Positions 19,038-32,597 are shown, counted from the stretch's first letter. The stretch: 64,000 nt of DNA from Ideonella dechloratans (GCF_021049305.1 NZ_CP088081.1:2356001-2420000), one strand, 5' to 3'. Program-made: numbers and translations. Notes: generated from the sequence alone by a model not told the origin.

Positions 19038-19098
19038 CCTATCTTTCGCTTTCGGGGCAACTGAACAAGTCACCTCTAGAGCGGCAAAATCCTGAAAT

Positions 19099-19183
<85 letters not shown>

Positions 19184-19219
19184 AGAATAACGAGAATTTC
19201 TCGGAATTTCTTCTTCGAA

Positions 19220-19250
19220 GGCTGGCACGTGGTGCCGGCCTTTTTGTTTT
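19220..19250 (+). terminator. Terminator after tRNA-Leu(CAG)
   Basis: Stem GGCTGGCAC (19220-19228) pairs with GTGCCGGCC (19232-19240), with one G-T pair, and is followed by TTTTTGTTTT. Confidence 0.75.
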
Positions 19251-19366
19251 GTGCGTTCAGCGTCGGATGGGTGTGGCGTTCACCACACGAAGCCCGCGCG
19301 CAGCGCTGAGCCGCAACACTCCGCCTCGCCTCGGAACGGCTTCCGAGGACGGGCGGATGAGCCCCA

Positions 19367-19888
19367 TCAGATCGCGTGCTTGCGCTCCAAACCTTCGGGA
19401 CGCAGCGAGTCGTATTCCTCGAAGGGCTGGTGGATCCAAGGGCTGGTCACCAGTTCTTCGACGAAGTAGTCCGGCTTGTAGGTCGACACGGCCTTGGTCC
19501 ACAGCACCGCCGAGCGCAGCTCGGCGATCTGCGGCATGCCGCGCAGGCGCTCCACCACCGCCTTGAGGGTCTCGCCGGAATCGGCCAGATCATCCACCAG
19601 CAGCACGCGCCCGGCCAGTTCGCCCTTGGGCATGGTGATGTACTTGGCCATGTCCAGCCGCCCCTGGATCGTGCCGGCTTCGGCGCGGTAGGAACTGGTC
19701 GACATGATGGCCAGCGGCTTGTCGAACACGCGCGAAAGCACATCGCCCGGCCGCATGCCGCCACGTGCCAGGCACAGGATCTGGTCGAACTGCCAGCCAG
19801 AGTGGTGCACCTTCAGAGCCAGCCGCTCGGTGAGCAGGTGGTACTCGTCCCAGGACACGTAAAGATGCTTGCCGTCGTCGGTGAGCAT
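19367..19888 (-). CDS. Purine phosphoribosyltransferase-like protein
   Basis: This 173-residue type I phosphoribosyltransferase has the PRPP-binding loop VLLVDDLADSGET at residues 95-107 and an N-terminal ARGGMRPGD segment. By similarity it may salvage a purine base (xanthine, guanine or hypoxanthine) with PRPP, but substrate choice cannot be read from these motifs. The ATG at 19888 follows TTGGAG. It lies 46 bases after purA on the same strand, consistent with a shared purine role. It could instead be a regulatory paralogue. Confidence 0.8.
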   Translation of the reverse strand: MLTDDGKHLYVSWDEYHLLTERLALKVHHSGWQFDQILCLARGGMRPGDVLSRVFDKPLAIMSTSSYRAEAGTIQGRLDMAKYITMPKGELAGRVLLVDDLADSGETLKAVVERLRGMPQIAELRSAVLWTKAVSTYKPDYFVEELVTSPWIHQPFEEYDSLRPEGLERKHAI

Positions 19889-19934
19889 GGGTTCTCCAAT
19901 CAGTCGGTGTGCGTGTGGCGCAGAGGTTCCGCGC

Positions 19935-22485
<2,551 letters not shown>

Positions 22486-22511
22486 GAAATGGCACCGGGG
22501 TTAAAAGCAGC

Positions 22512-22540
22512 ATTGTACAGACCCTGACTGCCGATGGCAG
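22512..22540 (-). promoter_or_regulatory. Predicted promoter of hisZ
   Basis: On the minus strand CTGCCA (plus 22535-22540) and TACAAT (plus 22512-22517) are 17 bases apart, matching four and five of six consensus positions. The start would be near 22505, twenty bases before the hisZ ATG. Confidence 0.45.
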
Positions 22541-22558
22541 CCATGCCCGGTCAACGCT

Positions 22559-22753
22559 TCAGCCGGCCAGTCCCCAAAGCCACAGTACCAGCCCCCCGAG
22601 GCAGAGACTGGCACAACCCAGAAAGCGGATCTGCCCGTCGCTGAGCTGGGCGGCCCGTTGGAAGATCGCACGCCACTGACGCGGATTGAGGAAGGGCAGC
22701 AGCCCTTCCATCACCAGCATCAGCCCGAGAGCAGCCCAGAACAGGTCAGCCAC
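22559..22753 (-). CDS. DUF2065 family small membrane protein
   Basis: A 64-residue protein with two hydrophobic helices (about residues 4-21 and 43-62) joined by NPRQWRAIFQRAAQLSDGQI, matching the DUF2065 family. Function is unknown. It starts with GTG. The position between hflC and hisZ is the usual place of DUF2065 genes in Burkholderiales, which suggests a link to the HflKC membrane complex, but only by proximity. Confidence 0.85.
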   Translation of the reverse strand: MADLFWAALGLMLVMEGLLPFLNPRQWRAIFQRAAQLSDGQIRFLGCASLCLGGLVLWLWGLAG

Positions 22754-22781
22754 AGCAATCCATCACCCTGCCGGGATGCGC

Positions 22782-23672
22782 TCACTTGCGCGGTGCCGCA
22801 CCGGCCGCGGCGCCACTGCCGCGCATGGCCTTGAAGAAGTCCGAACTCGGATCGACCACCATCACGTCGCTCTTGCTGTGGAAGGTGGCGCGGTAGGCCT
22901 CCAGGCTGCGGTAGAACTGCGCGAACTGAGGGTCCTTGCCGAAGGCATCGCCGTACAGAGCGGAGGCCTGGGCATCGCCTTCACCCTTGATCTTCTGGGC
23001 ATCCCGGTAGGCCTCGGCGATGATCACCTCGCGCTGCCGGTCGGCATCGGCGCGGATCTTCTCCCCTTCGGCCTGGCCCTGGGAGCGCAGCTCGTTGGCC
23101 ACCTGCTTGCGCTCGGACTCCATGCGGCGGTAGACCGAATCGGTGATGTTGGCCACGAAGTCCACACGCTTGATCCGCACGTCCAGAATCTCGATGCCGA
23201 AAGAGGCAGCCTCGTCGACCAGACGCTTCTTCACGTCGTTCATCACCTTCTCGCGCTCGGTGGCCAGCACGCCACCGACGGTGCGCTTGGTCACTTCCTC
23301 GTTGAAGGCCGCCTGCACCACCGGGCTCAGCCGGTTTTCCAGCACCCGGATGTCGGTGCCGTTGTTGCGGATGAACTGGCGGGGCTCGCGGATGCGCCAC
23401 TTCACCAGCCAGTCGATGATCAGGCTCTTCTTCTCGGCGGTGAAGATCGGGCGGCTCTCCGGGCTGTCCAGCGTCTGGATGCGGCGATCGAGGAACACCA
23501 CGTTCTGGAACAGGGGCAGCTTGAACTTCAAACCCGGCTCGGTGATGACTTCCTTGATCTCGCCCAGCATGTAGACCACCGCCACCTTGCGCTGATCCAC
23601 CACGAACATCGTCGAGGCCGCCACCATCAGGGCCACCAGGACGCCTCCCACCAACAATGCAATGCGGTTCAT
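22782..23672 (-). CDS. hflC: HflC, subunit of the FtsH modulator HflKC
   Basis: HflC is a band-7/SPFH protein that with HflK forms a cage around the FtsH protease in the inner membrane and modulates its activity. The 296-residue protein has one N-terminal membrane helix (about residues 4-24), the SPFH domain (about 25-190), and a coiled-coil helix rich in Glu, Arg and Ala (about 190-255). The C-terminus is Ala/Gly-rich. It follows hflK by 23 bases. Confidence 0.95.
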   Translation of the reverse strand: MNRIALLVGGVLVALMVAASTMFVVDQRKVAVVYMLGEIKEVITEPGLKFKLPLFQNVVFLDRRIQTLDSPESRPIFTAEKKSLIIDWLVKWRIREPRQFIRNNGTDIRVLENRLSPVVQAAFNEEVTKRTVGGVLATEREKVMNDVKKRLVDEAASFGIEILDVRIKRVDFVANITDSVYRRMESERKQVANELRSQGQAEGEKIRADADRQREVIIAEAYRDAQKIKGEGDAQASALYGDAFGKDPQFAQFYRSLEAYRATFHSKSDVMVVDPSSDFFKAMRGSGAAAGAAPRK

Positions 23673-23695
23673 CGTGTTCTCGTGCCGTTCAGGGT

Positions 23696-25012
23696 TCAGC
23701 GGGTTTCACGGTCTCGGGTGCGCGCACTGTCGCGGCTGCGCGAATCAACGGTGCCGGTCGAGGCGTCCGGCAGGGACACCGCCGGCGGACTCGATGGAGT
23801 CGCCCCGCCCGCGGCGGGCGCCTGCATGCCGGACCCCGATTGCTGGATCAGCTTGTCGAGCGGCAGGTAGAGCATCGGCGACGATGAGCGGGTATCGACC
23901 ATCACCTTGCTGACGTTGGAGTACACCTCACGCATGGTGTCGATGTAGAGGCGATCCCGGGTCACTGCCGGAGCCTTCTGGTACTCCCGGTACACGGAGA
24001 GGAAGCGCTGGGAATCACCCTCGGCCTGCGCCACCACCCGCGACTTGTAACCCTGAGCCTCCTCGAGCAATCGCGCCGCCGTGCCCTGAGCCTTGGGGAT
24101 CACGTCACTGGCATAAGCCTGACCTTCGTTCTTGAAGCGGTCCCGGTCGGCGCCGGCCTTCACCGCGTCGTCGAACGCCGCCTGCACCTGCTCGGGCACC
24201 TGCACGTTCTGCAGGTTCACGTTCTTGATGCTCACACCGGCATTCAGACGGTCGAGCTGGTTCTGGATGGACTGTGCCAGTTCGGCCGCAATCGCATCCC
24301 GACGCTCGTACAGCACGCCATCGACCTTGCTGCGCCCGACGATCTCGCGCACCGCCGACTCGGCGGCCTGCACGACCGCCTGCTCGGTGTCCCGGTTCTC
24401 GAACAGGAAGGCCCGGGCATCCTTGAGGGTGTACTGCACCGTGAAGCGGATGTCGACGATGTTCTCGTCCTGGGTCAGCATGGACGAGTCGCGCAGCCCG
24501 GTGGCGGGCACCACCCCCGTGCCGCCGACCTCGACCGAGCGCAGCTGGGTCACCGGCACGATCTCGTGGGCCTGGAAAGGATAGGGCAGCCGCCATTGAA
24601 AGCCTGCCCCCAGGGTCGTGCTGTAGCGACCGAAGGTCGTGATCACTGCCTGGTGACCCTCCTGCACGATGAAGGCGCCGCTGCCCAGCCAGATCAGCGC
24701 GACCACGCCGGCGATCAGGGCCACACCCTTGCCGGCGCTCTTCATGTCGGGCTGGAAATTGCCGGGACCTCCACTCTCGGGAGACGAGGGACCCGAAGGC
24801 TTGCCTCCGAACAAGCCGGAGAGCTTGCGGTTGAAATCCCGCCAAAGCTCGTCCAGGTCCGGCGGGCCGTCATTGCGACCGTTGTTCAGGCTCACCGTGG
24901 CGCCGCGCAGCCGGGCCCATCCGCCCCGCAGCAGATCTCGGGCAGCCAGGGTCAGCGCACTCAGTCGCAGCGGCCAGGAGGGAGGTGCCAGGGTGTGGTC
25001 TCGCATGGTCAT
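23696..25012 (-). CDS. hflK: HflK, subunit of the FtsH modulator HflKC
   Basis: HflK partners HflC. From ATG 25012 the protein has 438 residues: a Gly/Pro-rich cytoplasmic N-terminus containing GPPDLDELWRDFNRKLSGLF, a membrane helix at about 96-117, the SPFH domain, a coiled-coil region, and a low-complexity C-terminal tail rich in Ser, Arg and Asp. The start is uncertain. ATG 25006 and GTG 24895 are alternatives, and none has a strong ribosome site. It begins 20 bases after the hflX stop. Confidence 0.92.
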   Translation of the reverse strand: MTMRDHTLAPPSWPLRLSALTLAARDLLRGGWARLRGATVSLNNGRNDGPPDLDELWRDFNRKLSGLFGGKPSGPSSPESGGPGNFQPDMKSAGKGVALIAGVVALIWLGSGAFIVQEGHQAVITTFGRYSTTLGAGFQWRLPYPFQAHEIVPVTQLRSVEVGGTGVVPATGLRDSSMLTQDENIVDIRFTVQYTLKDARAFLFENRDTEQAVVQAAESAVREIVGRSKVDGVLYERRDAIAAELAQSIQNQLDRLNAGVSIKNVNLQNVQVPEQVQAAFDDAVKAGADRDRFKNEGQAYASDVIPKAQGTAARLLEEAQGYKSRVVAQAEGDSQRFLSVYREYQKAPAVTRDRLYIDTMREVYSNVSKVMVDTRSSSPMLYLPLDKLIQQSGSGMQAPAAGGATPSSPPAVSLPDASTGTVDSRSRDSARTRDRETR

Positions 25013-25032
25013 GCCAGGTTGAAATCTTGGTT

Positions 25033-26259
25033 TCAATGATAGTCAGCCGGTGGTCGCGCAGTGCCCGCAGGGCTGCCGTCAGGCAACACCTGCACCGTCC
25101 CGGTGTCCGCCGGATCGGGGATGGGCCCGGCATGCTCGGCAATGAGTTGCCGCAACACATCCAGCCCTTCGCCGGCGAGGGCGCTCACGAAGACACGGGG
25201 CACGCGGCGTCCGGCGCCCAGATCCAGTTCATCGCGCAGGACACGCGGACGCTGTCCCGGCTCGATCGCATCGAGCTTGTTGTAGACCAGGATCTGCGGG
25301 ATCGTCTCGGCACCGATCTCCTCCAGCACGCGCTCCACCTCGACCTGCTGCTCGTGCAGCAACGGGCTGGAGGCATCGATGACGTGCAGCAGCAGATCGG
25401 CATCCGCCGCTTCCTGCAAGGTCGCCCGGAAGGCCTCCACCAGCTTGTGCGGCAGGTCGCGGATGAAGCCGACGGTGTCGGACAGCGAGACCGACCTCCC
25501 CGCCTCGCCCAGGTACAGCGAGCGCGTGGTCGTGTCCAGCGTGGCGAACAGCTGGTTGGCTGCATAGGTGCGCGCCTTGACCAGGGCATTGAACAAGGTC
25601 GACTTGCCCGCATTGGTGTAGCCCACCAGAGACACCCGGTAGGTCCCGCTGCGCTCGCGCGCCCGACGCTGGGTGCCGCGCTGACGTTTGACCTTCTCCA
25701 GACGGAGTTTGACCTGCTTGATGCGGTCGCCGATCATGCGACGGTCAAGTTCGATCTGGGCCTCGCCCGGGCCGCCACGCGTGCCGATGCCGCCTTGCTG
25801 ACGCTCCAAGTGGGTCCATCGGCGCACCAGGCGGGTGGCGATGTACTGCAGGCGAGCCAACTCCACCTGCAGCTTGCCTTCGTGGCTCTGGGCGCGCGCG
25901 GCGAAGATCTCGAGGATCAGGGCCGTGCGGTCCGACACGGGCACGCCCAGATGGCGTTCCAGGTTGCGCTGCTGGGCCGGGGACAAGGCCTGATCGAAGA
26001 TGACGCCGTGGGCGCCATGAGCCTGGACGAGCAGCTTGATCTCGTCAGCCTTGCCGGACCCCACGAACAGGGCCGGATCGGGCGACCTGCGCTTGGCCAG
26101 TACCTTGGCAACCACGCAATCCCCTGCTGACTCGGCCAGCAGGCCGAGTTCGTCCAGGGTGGGGTCGAACGAGGCGCCCGGCCCCAGATCCACCCCCACC
26201 AGCACGGCACGGGCCTGACCAGCCAGCGCGCCGGCCTCTTGCGGCTCAGCGCTCACCAT
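25033..26259 (-). CDS. hflX: GTPase HflX
   Basis: HflX is a ribosome-associated GTPase that splits stalled 70S ribosomes under heat or antibiotic stress. The 408-residue protein has the N-terminal nucleotide-binding HflX domain (about 1-180), then the Obg-like G domain with GYTNAGKST at 213-221, DTVGFI, and NKLD. The linker helix is Lys/Arg-rich. The C-terminus ends in a short proline-rich tail. It lies 40 bases after hfq and likely shares its transcript, as in E. coli. Confidence 0.96.
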   Translation of the reverse strand: MVSAEPQEAGALAGQARAVLVGVDLGPGASFDPTLDELGLLAESAGDCVVAKVLAKRRSPDPALFVGSGKADEIKLLVQAHGAHGVIFDQALSPAQQRNLERHLGVPVSDRTALILEIFAARAQSHEGKLQVELARLQYIATRLVRRWTHLERQQGGIGTRGGPGEAQIELDRRMIGDRIKQVKLRLEKVKRQRGTQRRARERSGTYRVSLVGYTNAGKSTLFNALVKARTYAANQLFATLDTTTRSLYLGEAGRSVSLSDTVGFIRDLPHKLVEAFRATLQEAADADLLLHVIDASSPLLHEQQVEVERVLEEIGAETIPQILVYNKLDAIEPGQRPRVLRDELDLGAGRRVPRVFVSALAGEGLDVLRQLIAEHAGPIPDPADTGTVQVLPDGSPAGTARPPADYH

Positions 26260-26299
26260 CGGCTTGCCTCCCGTCGCCGGCCCTTCGTCAGGACGGCGC

Positions 26300-26542
26300 T
26301 CAGTTGGCGTCGCCGGACTCGGCCGGATGGAAATTCACCGCACGCCCCGGCACGACCGTGGAGATGGCGTGCTTGTAGACCATCTGGGTGACGGTGTTGC
26401 GGAGCAGGACGACGTACTGATCGAAGGACTCGATGTGCCCTTGCAGCTTGATGCCGTTGACCAGATAGATGGAGACCGGAACATGCTCCTTGCGCAGGAG
26501 GTTCAGGAACGGGTCTTGTAGAAGTTGCCCTTTGTTGCTCAC
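26300..26542 (-). CDS. hfq: RNA chaperone Hfq
   Basis: Hfq is a hexameric Sm-like protein that pairs small RNAs with mRNAs. The 80-residue protein contains Sm1 (about residues 10-45) and Sm2 with the diagnostic YKHAIS motif near 56-61. Proximal-face residues in [20 protein letters not shown] are conserved. The C-terminal tail is short. The start codon is GTG at 26542, preceded by GGAG at good spacing. Confidence 0.97.
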   Translation of the reverse strand: MSNKGQLLQDPFLNLLRKEHVPVSIYLVNGIKLQGHIESFDQYVVLLRNTVTQMVYKHAISTVVPGRAVNFHPAESGDAN

Positions 26543-26635
26543 GATATGCTCCGTGTTGAAGAGAGAAAGAATGTTGGCACGTTAACACAGGCGCCCTGCC
26601 CACACTCGCTGTGGATTTGGACGCGGCTTCCTGTG

Positions 26636-27976
26636 TCAGTGCTCGGATTCGTTGAAAGGGTTCCGTGAAAGCTTCATTTCAATGCGCAGGGGCGTGCCCA
26701 CCAGCTTGAAATGATCACGGAAGCGGCCCTCGAGGTAGCGCTTGTAGACCTCGGTCACGTGCTCCAGGGAGTTGCCATGGATCACGATGATGGGGGGATT
26801 CATGCCACCCTGGTGGGCGTAGCGCAGCTTGGGCCGGAAGGTGCCGCTGCGCTTGGGTTGCTGGTGTTCCACCGCCTCGTGCAGCAGGCGGGTCAACACC
26901 GGCGTGGGCATCTTGCAGGTGGCAGAGGCATGGGCATCGGCAATGGCCTGCCACAGCGGCCCCAGGCCCTGGCGCTTGAGTGCCGAGATGTTGACGATGG
27001 GCGCGAAACGCAGAAAGGCCAGACGCTGCTCGATGGACCGCTCCAGCAGTTGACGCTGGTAGCTGTCGATGGCATCCCACTTGTTGATCGCGATGACGAC
27101 GGCCCGGCCGGAGTCCAGCACATAGCCGGCGATGTGCGCATCCTGCTCGCTCACCCCCTGGGTGGCGTCGATCATCAGCACGACGACGTTGGCGTCGGCG
27201 ATGGCCTGCAGCGTCTTGACCACCGAGAACTTCTCGATGGCCTCGAAGACCTTGCCCTTGCGGCGCAGGCCTGCCGTGTCGATGAGTTCGAACTTCTGCC
27301 CGTTGCGCTCCAGGGGCACCTTGATGGCGTCCCGGGTGGTGCCCGGCATGTCGAAGGCGATCAGGCGGTCCTCGCCCAGCCAGGCATTGATGAGGGTGGA
27401 CTTGCCGACATTGGGGCGACCAGCCACCGCCAGGCGGATGGGCCTGTCACCCGCCTCCCCTTCGAAGGCCTCTTCGTCCTCCTCGGGGAAGTCCTCCAGC
27501 GCGGCTTCCAGCAAGCTGCGGATGCCCTGGCCATGCGCGGCCGACACGGGATGGGGCTCGCCCATGCCCAGTTCGTAGAACTCGCCCAGCAGGGGCGAAT
27601 CGCTCATGCCTTCGGCCTTGTTCACCGCCAGCAGCACGCGCTTGTTGCACTGCCGCAGGTAACGGGCAATGTCCTGGTCCTGTCCGGACAGGCCCGTGCG
27701 CACGTCGGTCACGAAGATCACCACATCCGCCTCGGCCACGGCCTGACGGGTCTGCTTGGCCATCTCCTTGACGATGCCGGTGGAACTGTCCGGCTCGAAG
27801 CCACCGGTGTCGATCACGATGAACTCGCGCGAGCCCAGGCGCCCGTCGCCGTAGTGACGGTCGCGGGTCAGACCGGCGAAGTCCGCAACAATCGCGTCGC
27901 GGCTCTTGGTCATCCGGTTGAAGAGCGTCGACTTCCCCACATTGGGGCGGCCGACCAGGGCAATGACGGGCTTCAA
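26636..27976 (-). CDS. der: Ribosome biogenesis GTPase Der
   Basis: Der (EngA) carries two tandem G domains and a KH-like domain and is needed for 50S subunit assembly. The 446-residue protein has GRPNVGKST twice, at residues 9-17 and 196-204. NKAE and NKWD-type G4 motifs and a C-terminal KH-like domain with IVIHGN near 400 are also visible. The start appears to be TTG at 27976, following AGGA at six bases; I see no better in-frame ATG. bamB ends 27 bases upstream. Confidence 0.96.
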   Translation of the reverse strand: MKPVIALVGRPNVGKSTLFNRMTKSRDAIVADFAGLTRDRHYGDGRLGSREFIVIDTGGFEPDSSTGIVKEMAKQTRQAVAEADVVIFVTDVRTGLSGQDQDIARYLRQCNKRVLLAVNKAEGMSDSPLLGEFYELGMGEPHPVSAAHGQGIRSLLEAALEDFPEEDEEAFEGEAGDRPIRLAVAGRPNVGKSTLINAWLGEDRLIAFDMPGTTRDAIKVPLERNGQKFELIDTAGLRRKGKVFEAIEKFSVVKTLQAIADANVVVLMIDATQGVSEQDAHIAGYVLDSGRAVVIAINKWDAIDSYQRQLLERSIEQRLAFLRFAPIVNISALKRQGLGPLWQAIADAHASATCKMPTPVLTRLLHEAVEHQQPKRSGTFRPKLRYAHQGGMNPPIIVIHGNSLEHVTEVYKRYLEGRFRDHFKLVGTPLRIEMKLSRNPFNESEH

Positions 27977-28003
27977 GACAGTCCTGGCAATCAGAAAAAC
28001 GGG

Positions 28004-29134
28004 TTATTCGGGACGGAAGGCGAACAGCCCGCCGTCTTCGGTGGCCACCAGCAGGGTGGTGTCCGACAAGGTGGGCGTCGCGACCACCGGCGAACCATCG
28101 GTGGGCAGGCGCAACAGGATATCCCCGCTGCTGCGGGACAGGAAATGAACCTGCCCCTCCAGATCACCGAACACGACCGTGGGGCCGGCCACCACCGGGG
28201 CACTCAGGCGACGGTTGAGCAGCCGCTCGTTGGACCACAGGCTGACGCCATCGCTGCGGCGGCGGGCGGTGATGCGGTCAGCGGCATCGGTGGCATAGAC
28301 CGCGTCGCTGTCGGCAGCCACTCCCACGCTGCCACTGGTGTTGACATTCCACAGCGTGCTGCCACGCTCGGCATCCACGCAGCCGACGGCCGTCTGGTAG
28401 GCCCGAGCGCAGAACATGTTGCCGACGCGGCCGGCAGGACCGACCAGGTCGGACAGGCGCTCGATCTCATTGGTGCCGCGGGGCATGGCCACCGTGGCCT
28501 CCCAGCGCACCGTGCCCTTGAGGGGATCGAGCCCGGCCAGGCGGTTGCCCTGCCCCACCAGCAAGGTGTCCTTGTAGGCCGTCAGCACCGAGGCCTGCCC
28601 CAGGGTCAGCGCATCACCCGGGCGACGCATGACCCAGAGCAGTCGCCCTGTCGCGGCGTCGAAGGCCTGGACCGAACGGTCCACCCCGACAACGAAGACG
28701 CGCTCACCGGCCACCAGCGGTGCGGTCACCACCTGGACACCCAGCGGAGCCCGCCAGCGTTCGGTGCCTTCTTCCAGCGTGACCAGTTCGTTGCCACGGG
28801 TCACGACCGCGGCCCAGTGACCATCGCTGCCCACCCCGGCGCTGAGGTCATCCCCCACACTGGCGCGCCACAGCTCCCGTCCGGAGGCCGCGTCCAGGGC
28901 CAGCACATGGCCGCCATCGTCTGCCGCGTAGAACTTGCCCTTGACCGAGGCGATGGCCAGCGGAAAGCGGATCTTGCTCGACAAGCTCGCATGCCAGACC
29001 TGCCTGCCGGCGATCTGCGGCTTGATCTGCTGCAGGGGCGCCGGGGGCAGCCGATCCTTGGAAGCACAGCCTCCGAGCAGGGCGAGCGCCATCGCCCCCA
29101 GGGCCGCCGCGTGACTCCAGCGGGCCGCCATCAT
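28004..29134 (-). CDS. bamB: Outer membrane assembly lipoprotein BamB
   Basis: BamB is the eight-bladed beta-propeller lipoprotein of the BAM complex that touches the BamA POTRA domains. The 376-residue precursor has a signal peptide ending in LLGGC, with the lipidated Cys at 23, then repeated PQQ-type blades with Trp-containing motifs such as GRELWRASVG, TERWRAPLG and TVRWEATV. The start overlaps the upstream gene by four bases (ATGA). Together with bamA (3694) and bamD (39971), three BAM components fall in this window. Confidence 0.94.
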   Translation of the reverse strand: MMAARWSHAAALGAMALALLGGCASKDRLPPAPLQQIKPQIAGRQVWHASLSSKIRFPLAIASVKGKFYAADDGGHVLALDAASGRELWRASVGDDLSAGVGSDGHWAAVVTRGNELVTLEEGTERWRAPLGVQVVTAPLVAGERVFVVGVDRSVQAFDAATGRLLWVMRRPGDALTLGQASVLTAYKDTLLVGQGNRLAGLDPLKGTVRWEATVAMPRGTNEIERLSDLVGPAGRVGNMFCARAYQTAVGCVDAERGSTLWNVNTSGSVGVAADSDAVYATDAADRITARRRSDGVSLWSNERLLNRRLSAPVVAGPTVVFGDLEGQVHFLSRSSGDILLRLPTDGSPVVATPTLSDTTLLVATEDGGLFAFRPE

Positions 29135-29793
29135 TGGGCCGCTCCCGAGGCGGCCGGCTGGGCCCCCGCGGCGGTCAGCTTGGCCTCGACGATCCGGCGA
29201 TAGTCCAGCTTGTCGCTCAGCGCATCCCAGCCCTTCTTCCAGGCGGCCACGGCCTCGGCCGGCTTGCCCTGGGCGGCCAGCACATCACCGCGCCGGTCAT
29301 CGGCCAGCCCGGCGAACTCGGACGACTTGACCGCGTCCAGCTGCTTGAGTGCACCGTCGTAGTCCTGCTTGTCCAGCAGCAACCCCGCCAGGCGCAGGTG
29401 CGCCAGACTGCGGTAGTCCTCGTCAGACGCCTCGTCGGCCACCCAGGTCAGGCTGGCGATCGCCGCATCGGCCTGCCCCTTGTCGGTCTGCACCTTGGCC
29501 GCCAGCAGACCAGCCTGCTGGGCATAGACGGTGCGACCGAAGCGGTCCTTCAAGTCCTTGAAGACACGTCCCGCCTTGTCAGCGTCGGCGGCCTGGACCG
29601 CCTGGTCCATCTCGTCGAACATGACGCTGGCCTTCGCCGCCTGATCGCGCTGCCACCAGTTCCAGCCGTTCCAGCCGGCAAATGCCACCAGCACCAGCGT
29701 CACGGTCCAGGTGATCAGATTGCCGTACTGGCCCCAGAACGCCTTGACCGCGTCAATCTGTTCCTGTTCCTGAAGATCGAGATTCGTTGCCAT
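29131..29793 (-). CDS. YfgM-like membrane-anchored tetratricopeptide protein
   Basis: A 220-residue protein with a short cytoplasmic N-terminus, one membrane helix at about residues 25-43 (ITWTVTLVLVAFAGWNGW), and a periplasmic helical repeat region (about 60-210). It matches the YfgM/DUF2133 family, which in E. coli binds SecYEG and the chaperone PpiD and helps secreted proteins fold. It sits between hisS and bamB, the conserved location. ATG 29793 was chosen because it gives the typical MATNLDLQEQEQI start. Confidence 0.88.
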   Translation of the reverse strand: MATNLDLQEQEQIDAVKAFWGQYGNLITWTVTLVLVAFAGWNGWNWWQRDQAAKASVMFDEMDQAVQAADADKAGRVFKDLKDRFGRTVYAQQAGLLAAKVQTDKGQADAAIASLTWVADEASDEDYRSLAHLRLAGLLLDKQDYDGALKQLDAVKSSEFAGLADDRRGDVLAAQGKPAEAVAAWKKGWDALSDKLDYRRIVEAKLTAAGAQPAASGAAQ

Positions 29794-29861
29794 GAAAACA
29801 GAGACCCGCAGAACGCGGGCGAGAGGTGAAGTTGCGCCCCAGCCGCCGGCGGGGCTCCCGA

Positions 29862-31160
29862 TTATGCTTCGGCGCCAGGGGCCCGCAGGCCGGCGCCCCA
29901 ACTGGCCAGCTCGGCCAGGGGGCGCTGAACCTGCGCCGCGGCGGCATCGCGCAGCGGCTTGACGGTCACCATGCCCTGCGCCAGTTCATCGGCGCCGAAG
30001 ATCAGCGCATGCCGGGCACCACTGGCGTCGGCCTTCTTGAACTGGGACTTGAAACTGCCCTGCCCGTCCTTGCCCCCCGCGTGCATCTGCACCGTGACGC
30101 CCTGCGCCCGCAAGAGTTCCAGGGTCGCGATGACCTGGGGCAGTGCGGCGGCATCCGGCACCACGGCGTAGACATCCGGAACCACGGTTGGCACGGTCGC
30201 GCCGCTGTCCTCCAGCAGCGCCAGCACGCGCTCGATGCCCAGGCCCCAGCCGACGGCCGGCGCAGGCTTGCCGCCGATCTGCTCGATCAGGCCGTCGTAG
30301 CGGCCGCCGGCGCAGACAGTGCCCTGGGAGCCGAGGCGATCCGTCACCCACTCGAACACGGTGAGGTTGTAGTAGTCCATGCCGCGCACCAGGCGCGGGT
30401 TGATGGTGAACGGCTGCCCGACGGCCGTCAGCGCAGCCTTCACCCCTTCCAGGTGAGCCAGCGATGCCTCGCCGAGGTGGTCGATCAGCTTGGGGGCCGC
30501 TTCCACCAGGGCCTGCATGGTCGGGTTCTTGGTGTCCAGGATGCGCAGCGGATTGCTGTGCAGACGGCGCCGCGCGTCCTCGTCCAACTGGTCGGCGTGG
30601 GCCTCGAAGTAGGCGATCAAGGCCGCACGGTGCGCCAGACGCTCGGCCGGCTGGCCCAGGCTGTTGATCTCCAACCGCACATCGCTCAGGCCCAGTTCGC
30701 GCCAGAGCGCACGCGCCATCAGGATGACCTCGACGTCCAGGTCAGGCCCGGGAAAGCCCAGGGCCTCCACACCGACCTGGTGGAACTGGCGGTAGCGGCC
30801 CTTCTGGGGACGTTCGTGGCGGAACATGGCGCCGACGTAGAACAGGCGCTTAGGGCCGTCGTACAGCAGAGAATGCTCGTTGACCGCCCGCACCACGCCA
30901 GCCGTGCCTTCGGGTCGCAGGGTCAGCAGGTCACCGTTGAGCTTGTCCTCGAAGGAATACATCTCCTTCTCGACAATGTCGGTGACCTCGCCCAGGCCGC
31001 GCACGAACAGCGGCGTGGGCTCCACCAGCGGGGTGCGCACGTTCTGGTAGGCGTAACGCTGCATCACGCGGCGCACGGTCGCCTCGAACCATTCCCAGCG
31101 CGCCGATTCCGGCGGCAGGATGTCGTTCATGCCTTTGACGGCCTTGAGTTGTTCGCTCAT
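29862..31160 (-). CDS. hisS: Histidyl-tRNA synthetase
   Basis: HisS charges tRNA-His. The 432-residue class II synthetase has motif 2 as [16 protein letters not shown], the histidine-specific motif LVRGMDYYN, motif 3 near [10 protein letters not shown], and the C-terminal anticodon-binding domain absent from HisZ. Spacing to ispG is 121 bases and includes an inverted repeat. It leads the hisS-yfgM-bamB-der group. Confidence 0.97.
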   Translation of the reverse strand: MSEQLKAVKGMNDILPPESARWEWFEATVRRVMQRYAYQNVRTPLVEPTPLFVRGLGEVTDIVEKEMYSFEDKLNGDLLTLRPEGTAGVVRAVNEHSLLYDGPKRLFYVGAMFRHERPQKGRYRQFHQVGVEALGFPGPDLDVEVILMARALWRELGLSDVRLEINSLGQPAERLAHRAALIAYFEAHADQLDEDARRRLHSNPLRILDTKNPTMQALVEAAPKLIDHLGEASLAHLEGVKAALTAVGQPFTINPRLVRGMDYYNLTVFEWVTDRLGSQGTVCAGGRYDGLIEQIGGKPAPAVGWGLGIERVLALLEDSGATVPTVVPDVYAVVPDAAALPQVIATLELLRAQGVTVQMHAGGKDGQGSFKSQFKKADASGARHALIFGADELAQGMVTVKPLRDAAAAQVQRPLAELASWGAGLRAPGAEA

Positions 31161-31177
31161 GTCAGATCATGGAAAGA

Positions 31178-31206
31178 GGCAGATGCCGCGCCAGGCGACA
31201 TCTGCC
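31178..31206. repeat. Inverted repeat in the ispG-hisS spacer
   Basis: Arms GGCAGATG (31178-31185) and CATCTGCC (31199-31206) pair perfectly around a 13-base loop. On the minus strand the hairpin is followed by TCTTTCC, only weakly T-rich, so it may be an inefficient terminator or an RNA-stability element ahead of hisS. Confidence 0.5.
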
Positions 31207-31281
31207 CGAGGATGGGGGAATCGACGTCGTTGCCACGTCGCCGCGATGTACCGCGACGCACGCGAGAAGATGCTGCCCGCG

Positions 31282-32586
<1,305 letters not shown>

Positions 32587-32597
32587 GGTCGATGCGA

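Noticed and set aside
16543..19095. An 850-codon plus-strand frame overlapping nnr and rnr
   Set aside because: Both genes it covers are clear enzymes on other frames; the product has no motif.
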